A stretch of 64,000 bases of DNA, taken from NCBI GenBank assembly GCA_013407085.1, contig JACCGJ010001867.1, positions 1 to 64,000 on the forward strand, given 5' to 3'. Under the pieces are notes generated by a model, which saw only the letters and a program-made list of their open reading frames with translations, ran no database searches and was not told the origin of the DNA. A program made the translations under genes and the position numbers. Shown here piece after piece: positions 55,801 through 61,800 of this stretch. The stretch is from Atriophallophorus winterbourni. Its lineage: Eukaryota > Platyhelminthes > Trematoda > Plagiorchiida > Microphallidae. Every line of letters starts with the position of its first letter. The stretch's first letter is position 1.

Positions 55801-58800
55801 AATCAAATGCTCGTTTTCATTTGCTGATTTCTACCAGCATGTTGTTGGCCTCTTTCGGTCGATGTCGACCATGGATGTACGTCACAATCGCATGAATTTG
55901 CATGTTCTACAGCTTTTTGAATGACTAAACAGTCCGATTCGGGAGAAACAATATCTCCCGCACCGCTGGCAACGATAGGCAGAACTCGGTCGTTGGGCGT
56001 CAATTGCACGCCGGCGACGTGATCTGCGTTCAGCAGCCAAGAGCTGTATCTGCTCCTCCCAGCTTGTAGACAACGCTTTACACAATGCCTCCAATGTGAG
56101 TGGTCAAGCACAAGTTCTTCCCAACTCGCAGGGTCAATGCCAAGAGCTTTCATATCGCTTTTGCAAACGTCTTTGTACTGCGGCCTGCCCAATGGTCGAC
56201 TTTCTGATTGCAACTCACCATAGCATACGCAATAAAGTGTAAATAAATCCTTTGCGAAACTTTCATCATTTTCGTAATCATTCCTTCATCGTCATCACCA
56301 TACCCGGTGGTGCGCTGTTACTTCATACAGGAGTTGATCTGGCTCCGCGCTACACAGCTGTCCTCATATAGTCTATGGGACTATTGCTTTTCCGATCCCC
56401 TACCTCTGACCAATCACGTTTTACCCAGCATAACTCCCGATCCTCAAGACGGATTGGTCAAGTTGAGCAACATGTCATCCGGTTTCTGTCTGTTTTTTGC
56501 TATTTTTCCATTTCATCATTTTATTATACATGTTTCTCGCTTACTCAGCTCAAGCAAGCAAGTTATGACCAACACCTAAACGGTTAGTTACTACTACTCG
56601 TTAGCTCGTTTTGCTGCACCGCTTGCGATTTTTTCGTTGAACACTTTTGCATGCGCGCACGTCTTCTCGTTGCTTTGCGTTTCTTTTTTGGTGTCGCGTT
56701 TTGTGTTTCTTTTGACGCTCGGTTATTTGTACATCTATGCTCGACATCCGTCGGAGGAAGGTGAAATCCGTCAGTAAAACCTCTCGGTCGGTTGTATCGG
56801 TCGTTTCGGGATTCAAATACCCTTCTATCTGGATGTGCTTGTATGTGTGAAATCACAAGCCTGTTTGCAGACAAAGTGCTGTACAATCGTAGCCTTCACG
56901 TGGGCAGCAGAATCAGTTCATCCCGTCCAATCCCATCAAGAGGCCTCGATATTTGCGTTGAGTTAATAACTTGTGTGCTGCTCATATTCCCAGCACTTAC
57001 ACTCCGCAATGCCCGTCGTTAACCAAACACGGTTGCATTGCTCCGATATCCAAAGTTTTCACTCTATTATACCATGATAACATTGAAACTCGCATATAGA
57101 TGTTTGATTGTTGCCTACTCAACTCGCATTTATCTTAAGGGAGATTCAACGTCAGAATCACTGTTTCGTAGATCAGTAAATCTAATCTAATCGCTTAACG
57201 AGGGCAAACAACTGAAAATCGATATTGTTGTTGGCCTCCTTCGGTCGATGTCGACATCACAAGCGCATGTCGGTCTAATGCCCCACAACGTTTGAGATGA
57301 CTATACACACGTGATGCGTGATGTAATCAACAGCAAAGCTTTAGTAACTCATAAGCCTAACCCCGGAATCTCTTTGTTATTCCATTTTCAAGCACCATGG
57401 TTCGTGGTCCGAAACGTACTTACTTACTTTACTTTACTTTTGTGCGGCTGGCTCCACGGGTGGATTAGCCGGCTTCATTGATGTCTCGGATTGAGACATC
57501 ATCATGAAGTTTCTTGGGGATAGTGTACAAGTGATGTCCCCAGCACCACTTAGTGTTTGTTCGAGTACACCTCTCTAGCCTTTGCACAGCCAAGTGCAAC
57601 CTACAAGGCAGCAGGGAGTTGGCAGATAAACGCGCTGTGCGCTAGTTATCTACCTACGGGGCTTCTCCGGATTTTTCCTCGGGGTTTTCTCCCGAAGCCT
57701 TTCCCGCAATCGGGTGACCCACAAGGCAGTGGGGGTTCGGAGTCAGGGTTTTCCTTCCCCTAGATGGATTGCCAGTAGCTGACGAGCTCCATCTGCCCGG
57801 AGCAAACTGGTTTTAAGGCGCCAGTCACCCGCCTTCGCCCCTTCTCCTGTCAGTAAGAGCAGTTCCGCCGGGCTTGTGAAATCCACTCGTGCAGGCCAGG
57901 AGTTGGACTTGGTTGTCAGAGGCTATTTGAGACGTATCTAACAGTGACGTCAAAATCGGACCCCTGTTAGGGTAAATTTAAGAACCATCTTCCAAAGTGA
58001 CTCGGTAGATGTTGAGTTGAACACATTTTTCTAGGCCTGGACAATCTGATAGTATCTCGGCCCATGTGCAGTCTCTAACTGTGCGGCACTTTGTCCAGAT
58101 TAGGCTTGTGCTTGCATACATACGTGCATGCATACCCCTGCATAAAATGGTCATCATGTGGCTATCTGCGTTTGTTGTTTTCGAATTGCTTTTTAGAGGC
58201 TCGTTTAGAGCGTTTCTGTTGTGTTTGTTATTATGCGTATCAATGTTTGTGCTTGTTTCACTTGTTTTCTATGCCTTTGTTTTCTTTTGTTGGACATTTG
58301 CTGTTAATTTGCTGCACTTACACTTGTTTGCATGCACATCGTTTGTGTTACTTGCTGGTTTTTTCGTGCTTTTTGAGCTACTCGTTTTTTTATTTGCCAC
58401 AGGAGTAACTTGCCGTTGTCTATTTTATCATTATTCTCTATTTCTTTTCTCATATCTGTCTAGGCCTGAGCAACCTGACACTATCTTCGCCCATGTGCAG
58501 TCTCTGACTGTACGGCACTTTGCCTGGATCAGGCTTGTGCTTTCATACCATGCCATTTCATCATTATTGGTTGAGCAGTTTGAGACAAGTGCGCTCAAAT
58601 AAATCGCAATTCACGAACATTCGACTTCATTCAGAATCAAAACAATGAACTTGGGCTCCTAAATACCATCGATGACACTGAACCGCTACGATAGACACTG
58701 CTGATCGCTTACGTTTAGAAGTGCGCGCTGGTTCGGTCCCATTTAAGATGTCGAACCATCGACCGACTGGTTCAACTGACGCATGACACAGACCTCAAAA

Positions 58801-61800
58801 TACTGCAATTGTTCGATTGAAACCACAAGCCGGATCCATTCAAAGTGCCGCATAGTCAAAGATTGCATGTAGGCTAATATACTGTCAGGTTGCCCAGACC
58901 TAGACAGATGCAAGAGAAAATTACCAAGGGCAGTGAGAGTCGCGCATGTTTTTGTATACAGCTCACTCCCGGTGGCAAATCAATTTAGCAGTGTTAGCCG
59001 CCCAGCACAAAATTAGTACACGATTGCACATCCTACAACTAGTAATCATATTAAAGTCTGTTCAGTAGTTATTGTTGTTGGCCTCCTTCGGTCGATGTCG
59101 ACCATGGATGTACATCACAATCGCATGATGTTTTCATGTTTTACAGCTTTTTAAATGACTAAACAGTCCGATTCGGGAGGAACAATCTCTCCCGCAGCGC
59201 TCGCAACGATAGTCAGAACTGTTGTAGGGCGTCAGTTACACGCCGGCGGCGTGATCTGCGTTCAGTAGTAGTCTTTCCTTAATGAATATTCGCATAGTTA
59301 GCTGAACTGGTACGCTTTTAAACTTGGATGATACTAATTGTTGCCATGTCTATTCACTTATCCACGTTACTTGAGTGCTGTTTGCCAACATAAGTGGCAT
59401 ATGCGACACCACACATATTTCGCGCTCGTCCGTTCACACCGCATTTGCCCTTTTATCTAAAAACTGACTGTGAAATATCGGAGAAAATGTTTTTCCTTAT
59501 ACCAGACATCATTCTTTTCTCTTTGGCCAGTTAGTTAGTTATGGTAAACGCTAGCGTTTGTGTTCACCGGTTGAGGGTAACGCGCATTCCACTAGAGATC
59601 ACATTATTTTAATCAGTCACGTGTTTCGTGGCCTTCGTCTATTGATTTCGCATGTGTGTTTTAATGTCGGTTCTCATAGACCTAAGGTGAATTTTAATGG
59701 CTGGGCTTTTGACGGAAATCCGTGACCTGCAACTCTGGTGGCACTTATATTGATTAATCACGGTAAAATGCACTTTTCTACACATTTTGTCAATACCATT
59801 GTACAACAATCCTTCACTACGATCATTTGTACGTGGAGGGGCGTTGATGCTAGTGCAGATGTTTCTTTTTTGCCGTTCCGAGTGTCTGTCTATCACTTTT
59901 ATCGCGAACAACAAAACCGCTTAATCACGTTTAGAAGTATTGCATTTCGCTCTATTAAACTCTCTAGTTTCTGATTGCGCTTTGTTAACTATTGCGTTTC
60001 GGATGTTGATGTGTTATATCCGACTACGCCTCATGGCACCAGAGTAAGCTTATTACTTCTGTGTGCAATATTATAACTCCACTGTGAACGCTAAGTGCTA
60101 AATTGAATTGACTTGATCGTGTGTACTCATCATCATGATCATCAAAGACAGCAATACACCGGTAGCACGTACCGAATGCTTAACTGCCATAATCGTGTGT
60201 ACTGCGAAAAGAACATTCGTTTGCAGTAATATCATGCTGACGGGCTCTGTTTCGTGTGGTTGTATTTAGCCAAGTCACTTCGCGGCCTTTGCTTCGCTCT
60301 CGACATATTTCCAATTCTGTATTGGTCTTTCCACTTTTCTTCTCCGGGGCGACATTTGCTGAGCATGCGTCCTTTCCGATCCATTTTTATGCCCTTGCTC
60401 TCTTGTCTGACCACATTTTGGCTGGTTCGCTTTTGTAGTTTTATGGTTGGGATATTTTTAAGCACGACGGAAGCATCAGTTGACAAATGTCCGTAACTTT
60501 TTGAGGATGTTGTTGATTAGCATCCATGTCTTGGATTCATTAAAGGGTCTGCTTTAGCATTGGGTCTTTGATTTCCTGGAAAGCCGCATGTTGTCGGATA
60601 CGCGCTCCACTTGCTGACGGCTTATAAATTCCTTGTCTGTGTGCTCGTACTGTTCACCAAGCTTCGTAGATAGTTCTACTTGTTTAACCGAATCGCCGTC
60701 GTGCACGCTTATTGTGCTGTATTGAACAGGCAACCTCGTCGTGACTTGATCTTCAATCGCCATGCAAGAACCCGCTGGAGTTTCACTGTCATTGTCCGAT
60801 TCTTGTTTCTGGGCCTGTATGACCTAACAGTATCTTAGCTAACCTCAGGTTTAAGACCGTGCGACACCGCGTGCCCCCAAGCTTGTGCTGTCATGCACAC
60901 GCATCAAGTTTACCTATGTGCGACGTTTGATTTATTTCATGGTACTGGCTGCGACGCTTCTGAGTCTCCGTTTAGACACCACCTTGGCCTAGACATATCT
61001 AACTTCATTGCCAAGGTAAGAAGCATTGCGTACGTTACTTCCTAGTGGTGTGACACTCCACATCATCAGGGCATGATGGTGCTGCTAGCCATTGAATGAA
61101 GCTCACACAGGCTTGTCGATCTTGTACTGCTGTGAACTTTTTGGTTGTCGTTGTTGGTACTGCAATCAACGCTTTCCCATGATCGACATCAACCGCATAA
61201 TACCAATGATGTAGTTGTTTATCGGTGCTTCTCATCTCCGTAAAAATAATTGCCTAATAATCTCACGCTAGAAGCGCAATGCTGTATTTGCGATTATGAT
61301 GACTAAGGCAATAGGGACAGATTTACAGCGAAAATGTGTATCCGTATGCTCTTGCTATGATCTAGTGAGTAGTAAATAATTTCTGATTGTTATGTCGTTT
61401 GGTTGGCGATCAAATTATTATTTCAGTACTCCGGCAAGTAGAATCCTGAATGCCGTTTGTTTTTATTCTGGATTAGCTTCTCTTTGCTGGACAGTTAAAT
61501 TGGCCCCTCGTTTTCTCCGACGCACACCATTTTGTTTAACTTCGAGTCACGTTGTTTCTTTCGGTTCTTTGATTATCAACTTTTACTATTTTGAAATTGT
61601 ATCTGCCAATTTTCATTGTATCACCATTGCCTCTGCTCTCTCTGTGCGTTTCCGTTTTATTCTTTTTCTGCACAGTTGTGATCTAATTCGATGCGATCTT
61701 TCTCTTTCCTCTACAGCAATCCTTTATTTCCCGCCATTTTTCAACATGCCTACGATCGGACAAGTTCGTTCGAGCGTCTTCAATCACACATCTCACTCGA

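Noticed and set aside
58066..58602. 178-codon hydrophobic plus-strand frame resembling a membrane protein
   Set aside because: It starts and ends inside two SINE-like copies, and the hydrophobic middle is simply T-rich DNA. No splice or family support.
61392..61716. 5' part of the 222-codon frame before exon 36
   Set aside because: Phe/Ser-rich reading of a long pyrimidine tract that ends in an acceptor; it behaves as intron.
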